A stretch of 64,000 nt of DNA from Symbiodinium kawagutii. Lineage: Eukaryota > Sar > Dinophyceae > Suessiales > Symbiodiniaceae. The stretch's first letter is position 1; each line of letters starts with the position of its first letter. A program made the position numbers and the translations under genes. Shown one piece after another: positions 34,301-49,300 of this stretch. The notes under the pieces were generated by a model, which was given only the letters and a program-made list of their open reading frames with translations, did not search any database and was not told the origin of the DNA. The stretch covers positions 224,331 to 288,330 of the forward strand of contig VSDK01017381.1 of NCBI GenBank assembly GCA_009767595.1. Direction: 5' to 3'.

Positions 34301-37300
34301 GATTAAAACAGTCAACAAGCAACTTAAGTTTGAGTATGTTTGTTTTTGTTTCCATAACTGCGCTGGGCTGGAGGTGTTTTGTTTTTTTTGCTTTGGTTGG
34401 TGTTGCTGTTGGAGCCAGCCAATCAACCAGCTGATTTGATTCCCACACCTCAGTGTACTCTGGGCTGGTGGGCAAGCTGATCACGGTCCGGAAACAGAAA
34501 CACGCCGCTACAAAGTGGGACCGGGAACGTGGGTCTGGATTCTGGATGAATAGTCATTCACCGATTCGATTATGTTTCATGATCCTTTCATATCATGTCA
34601 TAGTAGATAACCCTGATATTACACGGTCATATTATATGATCATTTTACACGATCATATTGTAATGTCATGTCACATTATCATGTTACATCATTATGTCAC
34701 ATTATCATATCATATTGATTGAACAAATCATATCACACTATATCATGTATATTATCATATTGCATTATATATTTCAATAATTGCACATCATATCATACAA
34801 TTTTCATTCAGTATCATTTTGGATGTGCCAATCCCCCGAAAAAAAACAATCCCAGTATCACAGGGGCTTTAGCAAAAACAAAGACAGAAATTTCCTTGTG
34901 ACATCATTCAGATACAGCGCACACAGCCGCTGTTGTGAAAATGTTGGTTCAGCGTGTCAGCGGGGGTTTCAACACACACGATTTCTCCAATCAGGAAAAT
35001 ACAAGCAAAATAACCTGCTTTCTTGAAGTCGGGGTGCAATTTTGGTTTTGCCGTCGACATAAACATGGTTTTAGCATCGTGACTGCATAAACATGAGATT
35101 GTTAGCAAATACATCGTGGGAACGGTTTGGGCTGCCAAATATGGAGATTTTGCTGCCAAGTTGCCTCAACAACAACATCGGACCTAGTTTAGCCAAATTG
35201 TTGAATCAGGTGTGCCAACACAGACCAGTCACCAACAAACAGGCCAGCCTTCCAGAAAAAAAACGAAAACACTTGTTGTTGGTCACCAATTGTCACCAGT
35301 TGTCTCCAGTTGTCTCCAGAGACAACTCCCAGACAACAAGAAGTGTTTTCAAGCTTTTTTAGGATAAAAATAAGTGTTTTCATACCTTAAAAATGAGCAA
35401 AAACACTTATTTCTTACCAGCAGTTGTCTCCAGAGACAACTCCCAGACAACTCGGCTCACATTGGCCCATATTAAGTGTTTTTTGTTTTTGAAAGCGGTT
35501 TGCAACTTTTTTTAGGGGTGGGGTCTGTTACTTGTCTCTAGAGACAACTCAAAGACAACTCAGAGACAACTCAGAGACAACATGCTCAGAATCGCCTAAT
35601 TTGACACGAGTTGTCTCCAGAGACAACTCAGAGACAACTCAGAGACAACTCAGAGACAACTCAGACGACTTGAGCATAACTTGCGCGGCAGTTGTCTCCA
35701 GAGACAACTCAGAGACAACTCAGACGACTTGAGCATAATTTGCACGGCAGTTGTCTCCAGAGACAACTCAGAGACAACTCAGAGACAACTCAGACGACTT
35801 GAGCATAACTTGCACGGCAGTTGTCTCCAGAGACAACTCAGAGACAACTCAGAGACAACTCAGACGACTTGAGCATAACTTGCACGGCAGTTGTCTCCAG
35901 AGACAACTCAGAGACAACTCAGACGACTTGAACATAACTTGCACGGCAGCTGTCTCCAGAGACAACTCAGAGACAACTCAGAGACAACTCAGAGACAACT
36001 CAGACAACTGGAACATAACTTGCAGTGCCGTTGTCTCCAGAGACAACTCAGAGACAACTCAAACTGCCAGGAGACACCATGGGGAGTTTTTAAGCAAAAA
36101 AGTTTGTGTATTCTTATGTTGTATTTTTCGAGGACAAAAACATTTAAACATTTTCACACGACCTTTTACCACATGTTTGCTTCGTGAATGAATGCTGATA
36201 TGTTTCTCGGGGGGCTCAACTTACTTCTCCATTCCACGCAGTCAATCGCTGCTCAATTGCCCACTTTCTTTGCGTGGCTGCGGAGTCGGCTGTCAATTAT
36301 GACCCGTGAACAATGGCAGCGCTACTTGGAGGTGATTGCTAAGGAAAGGGGTTGCGCTTCATGCTACGCTTCAATGTTCGAGAAGTATTTGGAAAGGTGC
36401 TTGGGATCCTAAACCCTAAACCCTAAACTTTCAGCTTTGCATAAACTCCCGAATCCTAAACCCTAAACCCTAAACTTTCAGCTTTACATAAACTCCCGAA
36501 TCCTAAACCCTAAACCCTAAACTTTCAGCTTTACATAAACTCCCGAATCCTAAACCCTAAACCCTAAACTTTCAGCTTTACATAAACTCCCGAATCCTAA
36601 ACCCTAAACCCTAAACTTTCAGCTTTACATAAACTCCCGAATCCTAAACCCTAAATCCCCAAGTCAAATTCTGAAGCCCAATCCTGAAGCCCTCCTAAAG
36701 CTCACTCCCAAACCCTAAATCACTAATTCGAAGTTTGGCAGAAACTCCCACAGCCTTTACCGTAGACGTGAACTAAACGCTTTGCATAGACACCCACATC
36801 CTGAACCCACCCTAAGCTAAACTTTTAAGCTTTGCATAAAGTACCAAAGTGAAAAACCCTAATCCTCGAACACATAGCTTTGCAATACAAAGACACACAG
36901 CTAACTAGATAAAAACAAAGCCCCAAACGAACAATTTGAAATAAGATCCCAAACCCTTAATCTTAAAACATAGTTTGAGGTAATTTGTTAACTTGAGAAA
37001 TTGAGACATGAAATGAATATTATGGTTAATTTCCGATTGGTTGGGTTGGGGTGTTTGACATTTCTTATTTTTCAACTATGCCACTATGCCACTATGCTGT
37101 TGTGAGTGTTACCTGATTTCATTTCATCGAATTGGACTGGATTGAATTTACTTGTTTGTTCTCTATATTTGATTAAGCTCGCGCAGTGCCTAGTCCTAGT
37201 CTAGTGCCTCCTTTTTGCAGGTGCGACTACATGGCCCTTCTTGCATCATCCTTTGATTGTTCCTGTGACATTTGTGACGCGAAAGAGACCAAGAAACTCA

Positions 37301-40300
37301 AGAAACATCATCCAAATCCGACCCAGTGCTCAGCTCCAGCTTTTGAGAGTCAGTGAGGATGATGCAGTGACAGTGACATGGCTGGAGAACACACGGAACG
37401 TTGAACGTGGCCCATCGTCTTGTAGTTTCACTTGTAGCCACGGTCGAGCAGCCCTAATTCAGCTTGCAATCTAACACCAAACTAGATTGGCTGAGATTGC
37501 AGATTGCATATGCAGCATCATTTCGCAGGTTTTCCTTATGCGATCAAAATCAATTAATTTAGAGGTAAAATATTGGTCGGTCAACGGTTCACGACGTTCA
37601 CCGTTCACCGTCGATTGATAAACCCATGGCGGCTCAGTGCTTGCTTCAGGAAAAAGTGAGTGAGTGAGTCAGTGCCTTGATTGAGTTGAGAGAGGATCGA
37701 AGAACAAATCTATATAATATATTTGTATATACAGAATTCTTGTCTCAGGGGCCAGGGGCTGAAAAGAATCACTTGGTTCGAGCCCGGGGTTCAATGGCAA
37801 TTAAAGAGGTAGGGCAACTGCAACTTCCAGAGGTTGATAATATCCTATATGTATACTTATACTAATACTAGGGGGATGGAACCACTCTAACCTCCACTGT
37901 GTTGATAACAATGACGATATCCAGTCATTGCCAGCTTAGCCACTGCCACTGCGCACTGGGCAGGCATACTTGATGCTTCGCAATGAAGTCAAAACAACAA
38001 CATCTTGGAGATGGAGCTGACCTGGCTTTTGCATTGATTGCAATCTTTCGCCAGGACCGGGATTTATATACATACAGATCAAGCTTAGTCATAGTTGTAG
38101 CAAAGGTTCATTGGACAGCTAGACCATACCTGACCAGGTTTGACATGTTATCTTCATTGTGTAGATGGATGATGCGCAGCAAGTAGAACTAGATTGAATG
38201 ATTGAATTGTTGCACTAGACAGGACAATGGGTCAGGGCTACAACTTCTACATGCTTATCAGTTCTTGGAAACTATTGCAGCGAGCCTTCGCAATTTGATG
38301 GCACGTCACCAATCGCCACGGCACGGCACCGATGGCACTGGCATTTGACTCTGGCCCAGCGCAAAGAAAACCTGCAGGAATTGTTTGCGCGACTATCTTG
38401 GGGAACTGAACACACGTTTGAAACAATATGTAAAATGGTGCATGCTACATGGCATGCCATAGATCATATGTGCATGTATGCAGGGTGTTGCCATGGTAGC
38501 ATGCAGCTTGAACTTGTCAGTGCAAGTAATTTCAGTCAACTGGGTGAAGTGAGAATTGAAGTTGAGATGCAACCCAGCGATCAGCCAGCCACGTGGAATC
38601 AACTAATCAGTTCTATCATGAATCATGATCTGCTACATTGACTCTCAGACGTTTCGGCAGCCGTGGACCGTTGTGGGCGGGTCGTTGGGGGACCATGCCA
38701 ACAGCGCCAAACCCTTTGCCGAGCAGTATACCTGAAGCTCCAGAATGCGAAGTTGGTACCACGCTTCATTGTTCTTTGGCAGAATATTGCTAATTGCTGA
38801 TGCAATGTCAATTGCAGAGTTTCTGTATTGGTTGGTTTATTAGTCAGTGTCTGAGTCAGTGTTGACAACATCAACGTCAACATTATGACAACAATGTGGT
38901 ATAAACTTAAATCTGTTACTCTAACTTTTCTAAATCGGACTCAAGCTGTACTATAGCAAATTGCTTCAGTTTCAAAACTTGTTTGTAGGTGCATAAATAT
39001 TATTGAAGCCGAACAGAACCATACCAACAATATCCAGCATGGACCTCGGCTGACACACCGGATCTTAGGTACCTCTGTGTGCGGCGTCGAGTTCCAAGTG
39101 ACGGCAGAGAATCAGAAGAAGTACAGGCTGGAAGGTCATTGCTTTGGATGTTCTAGCGACTATCGGTCTGTGTGCCGGGCCAGCAAAGACCCTGAAATCA
39201 AAATTTGGTTCTCAAACCTCCGACACACTGATCCAGAGAGCTACAAGCTCCTTGGTTGCATTGACTTTCAAGATTTTTCTTTCATTAAGGTAGCATAATG
39301 CAGCATAAACACTGACTGCTTTCGATGCCACCAGGATCAAACTAGACTTGATTTGCCTTGACCGGGTCATTTCATTTTTAATTCACTATCTTCTAGCTTG
39401 AAATTTGAATCAATGCTCAGTGTATGGTCAGGACGGTCAGGATTCGGACTCAGACCCGCCCACCACCGACCAGTAGAACTTGAACATTTGAACATGTTCT
39501 GAGGAAGTATGTTGTATGTTGTAGTATTTGCTGTTTCCCTTTAGCTAAATCTGATGCTACAGATTTCAGGTTCAGGTTTCATTTCCAACCCATGCATTCA
39601 ACCAATCACTTGATTATTATTCACATGAAAGACAAACACTTCAACATGCTCACTGACTTGACTCACTGAGTCACTGAGCCGCTGAGGAAAATTCTGAGTG
39701 ATGCTCAAAGCAAAAAGGCGATTGCAGGTGGAAAGCTAAAAGCGCCAAGCTTCAATCTCTCGAGCTACAAAGAGAGCCACAAAGAAATCAAGGGCCAGCG
39801 GCTAAGGGCAGAGTTTGACTGCTTCACATGGCCATACTATCGAGACGCTTGGCTTGGCTTTGTTCGGTCATCCGGTCGGAGTCGGAGTTTCAAGGTAGGG
39901 TAGTTGTTAGGTTGAGTGGCTGACTTAGTTGGAGGTCATTGGTGGCTTGGTGGTGATGCTGACTGCTTACTTGGTGATTGGTGTTGGTGTCAGCTGTCAG
40001 CTGTTCTATTGGGTCTTAGGCATTTGGCAGAGTTTTCAGAGTTTGGACAGTTCACACTCACAACTCCCTCCTCATCACTCATCACTCATCACGCACACTG
40101 TGACACGCACAGACACACACACAGGGTACACATAAATGAATTTTAAGTTGCCTGAGACTTGACTAGCTGAGTGGCTTGAACTTGCCCTTCTATTTGGATT
40201 CATCATTGGACTTAGTTGCCAAAACATCATCAGACTCCAAAACACCACACCCAGACTCAAAGACAGAGGCATTAGTTTATCACATTTCACACAACATTTT

Positions 40301-43300
40301 GATGCTCAAAATTGGGTTTTTGATTGAACTTTTCAGCCGTGTCTGCCTGCCCGGCTGCCGTGGCTGGCTGGTGGCCATCTCGCCTCGACTCACCTTTGAC
40401 TTTGACCTGAGTGTCCATCATGACAACGTCAGGGACACCACCGAATTGGATCAACTGGGTTGACCGTGCCAAACGGGGAATCTTCAATTCTGTGGAGCTC
40501 GAACTGGAGACAGCAAATGATGACCGTCATCGCTTCCGTTGTCTGATGGCGATCCATCACCAGCTCCTCAGTCTATATGAAAGGCTGACAGAGTTTGAGC
40601 AACTGTGTAGCCAAGACAACGGTCCTCGGATGATGCCATACCCATTGACCCAAATGAAGATTCTGATGCAGACATGTTACCAAACACTCATGCGGGTTGT
40701 CGCCTGCATGTGTTGCAACAATGCCAACCCGAGTACCACCATGGTGGATGTCTTCACAGACTTTTTTGAAAGAACCAACCCGGACTATTTCAACTACAAC
40801 GACTATGATGATTTCAGCGTGGGGTTTCACATGGATGTGTCCAGCATGCTGCATTTTGTCAATTTGAGTTGCAGGACTCCAGCAATGCTCAATCGTGTCT
40901 ACCAATCTCTCTTGACAATGCGCACGTCATCAGAATGCCGCTGGGCTCAACAAAGATAGGAAGATGATAAGGATGTTCAACAATAAGCTCCTGACCTCTC
41001 CGGACCAATGACCAAAGGCTGTTTTTCTGTCCAGGCAAGTAATTAATAATTCTAGTGGATGCAGTTGTTACAGAAGCCCGTGTGTGTTTACAATTTGCAT
41101 TGTTGTACACCGTGTCACGGGGTGTCGAACCCAGGCCTTGGCCGAATGATTCAGAACAAGGCGGTGGACGATTTCGACAGCCTGATCGAGTCGACAACAA
41201 ATGCTTTGGGAGAACGATTGGCCCGAAAGGAGAGGGAATCGGCATCGGCATCGATGGCATCACCGGCATCGAACGACTTTGATGACCACCAACACCAACG
41301 TCTTCCGAAGCGTAGACGTGGGGCATGACAAGTGGAATGGAGGGCACGAAATTCAAGGTGATGTTCAGTCAGCGTCAATTCATTTCAATCCTGGTGCCAC
41401 AGATAGCGCCCAGCGGAAAACAAGAAAGGGTGAATATCCGGTTGATGTAATTGCCAACTCTTCTGGTGTATGTGATGTATGTATTTGAGTGTAATTGTCT
41501 TTCCTCTCTCAGTGCTCAGGATCACTTCATCAACAAGGTCCCAGAGGAAGAGCGGCTTTCTGCTAGTGAAGTCCTTGAAGCTTGGAACCGAGTCTTGTCT
41601 CAAATATGGCATGTTGAGCTTGTCCATTTGTGTTTCGGTTTTGGTTCCAGCATTTATTGTCATTTATTGTTATTGACTTTTGTCAATTGTCACTGCCAGT
41701 TGTTGTGGCACATTATTGCATTATTGCCTGCACTGCTGATTGTTTTGAACACTTCACCCTTCACATAATTCATATTTAAATACCATCATCATTCACCACT
41801 CCATGTTATCTTTTAACTTTTCATTTTTTCAGCTTTCAGTTTCAGATTCCAGATTCACACTCACATTCGCAAAGCATCTAAACCAGCATCAGTATTTGCA
41901 AACTGTTTACAATATGCGTTATCGGTTGAACCGGTACCAGGTATCAGTTGTTACTGATCCAATACCTTTTAGAGTTTGTGTTCACTCACTGCCAAGGAGA
42001 TATCAAGAATCGAGACATCTACGAGAAGGTGGAAGTAGAAAACAAGCGCACAGGCCAAATCGAAAAGAAAGATGCGGTATGGATGCGGCCTACAAGCACA
42101 GGCATGAAAAAAGAAAAATACGAGGACGTGCAAGATTCAAAAACAGGCTCGAAGTCAATGGTGACTGACAAGCCAAGCTCTTCTGTTCTCCGAGACATTG
42201 AGAAGCGAATCGGGAATTTTGTTCCTTGACTTTCAGAAATGGGAATGGGTTAATGGATGTGAAATTAAATGAACGTCAATGAATATTTGAATTTGTTTGT
42301 ACTCACCAACATTCACTATTGACTATTGACTAAATTGACCATTGAGTTGAATATCATTTCCATTTCAAGACAAATTAAATAAATTAAATTCAACTCATTT
42401 AGATTACATCTTTGATCATTGATCCAGCCATATTCAGTGCAATGAATTGTCTATGAACTATGGAAGGAAACTTTGAAACCTTGACGGCTTGATGTTATCA
42501 AGTGTCAAGTGTATGCGGCGTATTCTCCGCAGATCAAGTCCAAATCAGCTCGCCTTCAGCTGCCCAGGTGACCATGAAGGTTGACAATGAGTTCTTCCAC
42601 ACACCATCCTTCATTGAGATGCATATGCTTGATAGTGAGTTCGTCTCTGAAGGAGGTCCTGGCACTGCAGGATCCAAAAAAAACAAGTCCAAGAAAGGCC
42701 GAACAAGCGGCTCTGGTTCAGGAAAACCAGAGAGATTATTGGATCTTGGATTGCTCCGAACACAGTATACAGCCAAGCTGACAAGTCAGCGTACCTTCTC
42801 CATCAAAGCCCATAAGGAGGCCCAAGAGATGGCAGAGGAGTTCTTGACCAACCATCCGGCTCTCCACACCAAATTCAAGGAGTTGAAGGACAGTGGAGTC
42901 ACGGAGGACTGTTTGGCTGGCTTTGGGTGTTGTGGGTGTGTTTTTTTTGGGTATGTTTTGGGTGTTTGTGGAAAAGTGCACCGCGGTGCATCAGCATCTG
43001 AATCTGACATTGCATTAGCATTGATTGCGGCATGTGCATTATTGCATTCAGGCTGACAGGCTGTAGTGTTGTGCTGCTGTGCCGTGATGACTGTTGTTTA
43101 CCTAAACGTAATATCGTGTGGTTTTGGTACACGGAATGCTGTTATTGCTATCTGCGAATATTGGCATTAGTGATACTTGAATCAAAATTGCAATTCACAG
43201 TTGAAAGAAACTGGACTGTCAAACCTTGGCTGTCTGATGATTTTGAATTGCAAGTAATTTGGTAACAGTAAGCTAAGCAAGCAATGAAGTGTTGAAGTGC

Positions 43301-46300
43301 AATCTAGTGAAATCATATCAATCAGTGAAATCAAATCAGTGATGAGTGACCAGTAATCAGAGTAATTCAGAAATTCAGAGGGTTCTTGTCAGGACCGCAT
43401 CTTGCAAGACAAGTCATTGGGGCTGGGTGACAATGCTGGAGTGATCAAGGCTTTCTATGTGCTGGAGCAGAGGCTGGATCCCTCGATTGCCTGCAATGGT
43501 ACCACCAAGATTCCCGGAACTGGGGGTACTGACGACAAGGAATCCACCCCGGACCCAAGTGAGGAGAAGTACATCAAATCGTGCGAAAGGGACCAAGAGG
43601 AACTGGACAGCATCTTGGTCGGTGTTTGGTAATATTAGGCTGTCTTTTGACTTTTGTCATTTGTCATTTGTCATTATTTGTCTTTTGTCCTGTCAATTGT
43701 CAACTTGTTTGTCTCGTATTAGTTCGTTTAGTTCGTTTATCAACGATTGTCAATCATGTCAATCATCGAGCTATGATTTGAAGGGGCCATTAGTTGTTTA
43801 GTTGACTGATCTGGGATGTGAACTGAGTTACTGAATGAGACTTAATTGAATTGAATGAGACTGAGATAATGAGACCCGAACTTGGCCTTGAACATATTGT
43901 TATTTTTGATCAGTGTTCAGATGCACCATCATTTAGTTCATGACGACCTTCCGTAGTTATAGCGACATGTGCAGTTGCATTTTTTCAATCCAGATCATTT
44001 CAGGTTCATGCGCATTGTTAGTAGTGTTAGATCTAGTCGGATGGGATTTTGTTAGATCTCTTTCAGTAGGACTCTGTTACTCTGTTACTGTTATCATGTC
44101 ATTATTAAATAAATGTTGTATTTCAATTACAGTCCAGATTTGCCATGGGCTTGGGTATCAGGATGAAATTTAAATGTAACATGATGAAACTGATACTAAC
44201 AGTAACAGGTTGGCAGTTGGCAGCACAAATAAAACACAATGAACTGAACTTGAGAGACAGAGAGACCCTGACACAAGTGCATCAGGATTGCTACGGGCTG
44301 ACAAAGTGATGAGCGAATACGCAGCGTCGGCAGTCACGGTCACTTTCATGTCACGGACAGATTTGTATGATGCCTGCTCTTCAAGGGAGTGTTTTCAGGA
44401 GAAATACAAAGAACTCCAGGAAAGGTGCAAACAAACCAAGACCATCGCAGCTGCATTGCGCAAATGCGTGCGAGACGTCGCGTCCATGATCAAGGCATCT
44501 CGCCTGGATGTGCTTGAAATTTAGTGTCAACCTGTTGCGCTCAGTTATCATAGTTCCAATTCCATTCAGTTTTCCTTCAATCCAACCCATGGTAAACAAT
44601 CCATCAATGTGGTCAAAAGATTATCTACGCAATCTATATTTTGTTTATCGATATCTTTCCGCCATTGCCATCAGTCATCACATACCAGCATATCTGCAGA
44701 TGCACGTAGGTTTTTCACGTTTCCATGATTTCCATGTTTGTTTTGGCAAGCTTGCAAATTTCAAACGCAAGTCTGGAGTCTGTAGTGAAGCAAGTCGTCA
44801 GTCGTCAGTAATCAGTCAATCAGTCTCAGTCTAAGGCAGTTGACAAAGCCCGAGAGGCAATTGCCAAAAAAACAGGATCCGCTGGCGACCGAAAGATCGG
44901 AACCCTGCTTCTCGTCTCGACCTTTATTCAATCTGTAGCACTGTTTGAATATAGATTTACATAAACTAAAAACAATATATATGTATATATATATATATTA
45001 GGTTTGGGATGCTTCTTGATTGAATTGATTTGATGTGTTAACTTTGTTGTTTTGTTGTTGTTATTTGTTATAGTCAGTCAGTTCGTTAGTGCTTACAGAT
45101 TCTAACAGATTCAATTGCCCATTGGGGGTCGGGGTTTGGGCCATTGGAGAGTCACCAACAATTACAGAAGTATGATGAATGACTGTTGGCAAATTGATCA
45201 TTGATTATCAATTGTGATCAATTGTCATTTGATCAATTGGTTGAATGATAATTATCTTGGTCTTGATCTGTAAACCAATGCTAGGCCATGAGCTATATCA
45301 TCATGCCAGTGGGGTCATGGTCCATAGTCGTCAAAGTCAGGATTGGACGTGTCAATTTTGCAAAAGTTGTGGAAGAGAACGATCCACTGTGTTTGAAGCA
45401 CTTCAAGCACGTGCTGGAAGCCAGACCAATCCCGGTGATTACAAACAATGATTCTACAGAAGAGATGAGTGCTGACCAACCATTGATAGTCTCCTTGTTG
45501 AATTAGCAGATTTTGAATTTTTCCCCTTGTCCTGATTGTTGCCTTCATTGCTTTGTCACATCACATCCTGATCCTTCAACCTAACTTGACTTGTGACTTG
45601 AGTGAGTGATTGATTTGAGTAACAATGAATGACTCTAACTGACTGACTGACTGACTGACTGAGGTCCGCAAGGGAAGGTCGGTTCTCAAACAAATCGTGG
45701 AAAACTCTCAGATCCAGAAGACCCTGGACGGTGTCCTGACGGAATTCAAAGAACAGGTCAGCCAAGCACTCCAGGACAAGAACCCGGACAAGCGACGACT
45801 TGCTTTCCTGAACAAGGAAGACATTTGCGCAAAGACGCGTGATGTATTGTTCGGCCTTCTCCCGGATCACTGGGACAACTTGTGCTTTGTTGAGGACATT
45901 TGTTGGGTTTCGGTTTCGGTTTCAGAATTTTATGCAACATCACATTTGCCGTCATGTCGTCATTTTCATGTAAGTAAGACATGATGTTGAAAGGAAATGC
46001 AGTCGTTTGCAAATCATCACCAAGTTAATAAGTTCACGCCGTCACAGTTGCTAAGTCGCACCAGTCTGTTGATCAAATCAACCTTCCACACTGTCACACT
46101 GAACAGACTGACTGACTCACACACTCAGTCACATATGATGGCGTCGGACAAATGTCATACAAACGTTGCCATAGACTGTAGACACACACACACACACGCA
46201 CAAGCGTTGTTCTCTTCCTTCGGACAATTGACCCATGCAGTCACAGTCTCATCCGATTCAATTCTGTCCTTGCTCTGTAAATTGGTAAACAAGTTGCCTA

Positions 46301-49300
46301 ATTCAAATCATCATCAGGATGCCGCCTTGGACGAAGCCAGCAAGGAGGTGGAGGATGGGGCAAAGGCCCGTGGCTTTTTCGATGGGGTGTGGCTGAGCGG
46401 ATGCCCGGAGAATCACACAACGACTGGTATTGATTTGCAAGCTCTTCCCACAGTGAGATTGCAGGCCGAAACGGGGTGGAAAGTTTTTGATTCTTTGCAG
46501 ACTTTTTGGTGGGACTGACTGACTGACTGACTTTCTGTGACTTTCTGACTTCCTTTGGGGTCCATAGGTGACTGGTTTTTGAGTCTGGTCTGGCCCATCA
46601 TGGCTGTTGCGAACGCAAGGTCACTGGTTCAAAGCTCGTCGTGCTGTGTTCAGCATTGGAAGCCTCCCGCGCCTTGAACATCAAGAAGATGGAAGACTTG
46701 AACCAAGCAATTTGTAACATTGAGGCAAAGAACGTGCCAGAATCAATGCAAGTGGCATGTTTCGGTGCCGCATTGCTTCGTACCGGCGATGTGATGTTTG
46801 TTCCAGCTGGTTGCTTGCTCATTGAGAAGGCGATCAACGATGCCGATATATCACTGAGGTGGGCGGGTGAGTTCTCTTGATGTCAAAACAAGTTTTCATG
46901 TTTCGAAACTGGACTTCATGTTCACATCGTTGAAATGATATTGTCCCATCGAATCACCTTCGGAAATCAAGTTGAACATGTTCAATGCTCAGAGGTTTCA
47001 CATTGCTACATTGTACTTTTTAGATTGCATGAACCCTAACTTTTGGCTATATAGTCATATAGTCTACTTGTCATTTTGCAAATGCTACTTTTGATACATA
47101 CATACATAGATACATAGATAGATACATGCATACATACATACATACATACATCAACAAAAATCTTAGAAGCATGTATCGATCCTGGGGGCATCACACATAA
47201 TCAGCGTGAAAATGTTTTGCGCCAATCTGCCATTTGCAGGCTTTTGGGCCGTCATGTGCCTGATGAATCAAATGCTTCGCTGCGAATGGTTGCCAACCAG
47301 GCAAGGTTCGAGCAACGAGGATTCCCCCCACAGTGCCTCACAGAGGTACCCACTACGCTAGTAGTAGCTGATTGTTGTAAATGTGTTGTATTTTCGGGAA
47401 TCCGGATCAGGATCAACACATGGACAGTCGTGGACATGATACGACTCAACTCAATTCATCGTGCCCAACCTTGTAGGCAAACCATTCCACACACACGATC
47501 ATTGTTGCTGGCTTTTTCCGATGGGCTGCGCCCGGTAGGTTCGAGTGAGGAACTACTTGGAGATCATGCTCCTTGCGCTCCCCAAAGTCGAACTGAATCA
47601 CTCATCGGTGCCGTCAATACTCGGGACCGCTTTGAAAGAAGAAAAGGATGATGATGAGTCTTTGTTTGACGGTATGGGACTTGAGAAAGTTGAACCGTTC
47701 GAGAAGGATGAGGGAACGAAGAAGAGGAGGTTGAGGAGAGCGAAGAGCCAAGACGAAGATATACAAGCGATACAGGCAGAGATTCAGGGACAACTGCTTG
47801 CAGCACCTGACAAATCTCAGCGAGCAAGCACTGACCAAGCTCGAGCTGCAGATCCAGCAGTTGCAGCAGGACAGGCAGATGGAATGGATGGACCTTCTCA
47901 TGATTCTCATCCATCTGATCAAGACGAACCCCTGGCGAAAACAGACACGGACACGCAGACGAAGGAAGATGCGAAGAACAATGCGGAGGACAATGCAAAG
48001 GAAGATGAGAAGAACAATGCGGAGGACAATGCAAAGGAAAATGAGAAGATGGTCAGCGCTGCAAATGCATGCAGTGCTGAGAAGAACGAGGCTACTCAGC
48101 CTGTCACTGAGCAGGCCGTCGCTGAGGAGGCAGCCAATGCAGAGGCCACTGAGGCCGCCGAGAACAAGGAGCAGGATGCTAAGACCACTCCACCCGAACA
48201 GCAATCGCATTCAGAGGATGCTGCTTCTTCTTCAGGAATAGCAGCAAAAGCAACATGCCCAGTTCCAGAGGAGAAGGCAATTGAGAAGAAGGAGCCGCAG
48301 AACCAGACCGACCCCGACCAGACCGACCACGACCAGATCCCAGGCCCCGGCCTTGAGGAGGAATCAAAGCCGGAGCAGCCGGAGCAGGAGCCGAAAGCAA
48401 AGGCACTTGCAAAGGAGAAGAAAGAAAAGACTACAAGCAAGAAAGAAAAGAAACCAGCGAAGGAAGCCAAGGAGAAGAAACGAAAAGAACCGCCGGCATC
48501 CCGAGATTTGACAGCAATGTGGAAGTCTGGGTCAGGGTCTGGGCCTGCGGCCAAGGCCAAGAAGACGACCGACGAGAAATAGAACCATGCTGGGAGACTC
48601 TTCCAACTTGTGTGACGTGCGACGATGCGATGATGGTCAAAAGTGTTTTTTGCAGCGTGCAGTTCATTCAGATTCATTCAGATCAGATGCCGATATAAAT
48701 ATCTATATATATATATATATTTGTTTTCTTCATATTCATTTAATTTGTATGTAGTGGCATGGCATGATAGACACGTACTTCCGTACAATTGTATTGACAT
48801 TGCATTGACATAGTCATATTCAGAATAGAACTCTATAAGTGGCAAACCGCATTTGAAACTTCGAGGCAATCGAACTTCCTTAATCCCAAGATCTTTGTGC
48901 GAACATTTCCAGATGTCAGACGAATCAGTGTCGGAGCACCAGTGTCACATGTCACATTGCTTGCCTCAAATCACAACCAAGGGTGTTGAAATGGAGGGAT
49001 CGTGAGACATATTTTACCACAGATCAGATTCAGATGTGACTTCAAGGTTGCACCAAACTCCAAACATCTCTGCGGATAAAGCTCTTCTAGAATCATATTT
49101 CCCATCTCCATTTACCACCTACTGGGGATGCGTAACTGGGAAATCGTTGTACCCATTATAAATGGGTACATTGAGATATCAGACCTTATTTTTGCATTGT
49201 TTACTTCCTGCCGTCTCGCCATGGTAAGTGATGATATTAAACCCTTTCAGCGTCCACCTCTCTTGACACTTTGTATGCAAATTAGCATGCTAACAAAGAG

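Noticed and set aside
35286-36069. CRISPR-like array
   Set aside because: Units are themselves internally repeated and the spacers are nearly identical; this is a eukaryotic minisatellite.
37760-37810. tRNA-like GGTTCGAGCC word
   Set aside because: No acceptor stem or anticodon arm could be paired around it; no tRNA found anywhere in the window.
47564-48677. Long minus-strand frames over the gene C tail
   Set aside because: Mirror of the Glu/Lys/Ala-rich + frame; biased composition keeps several frames open.
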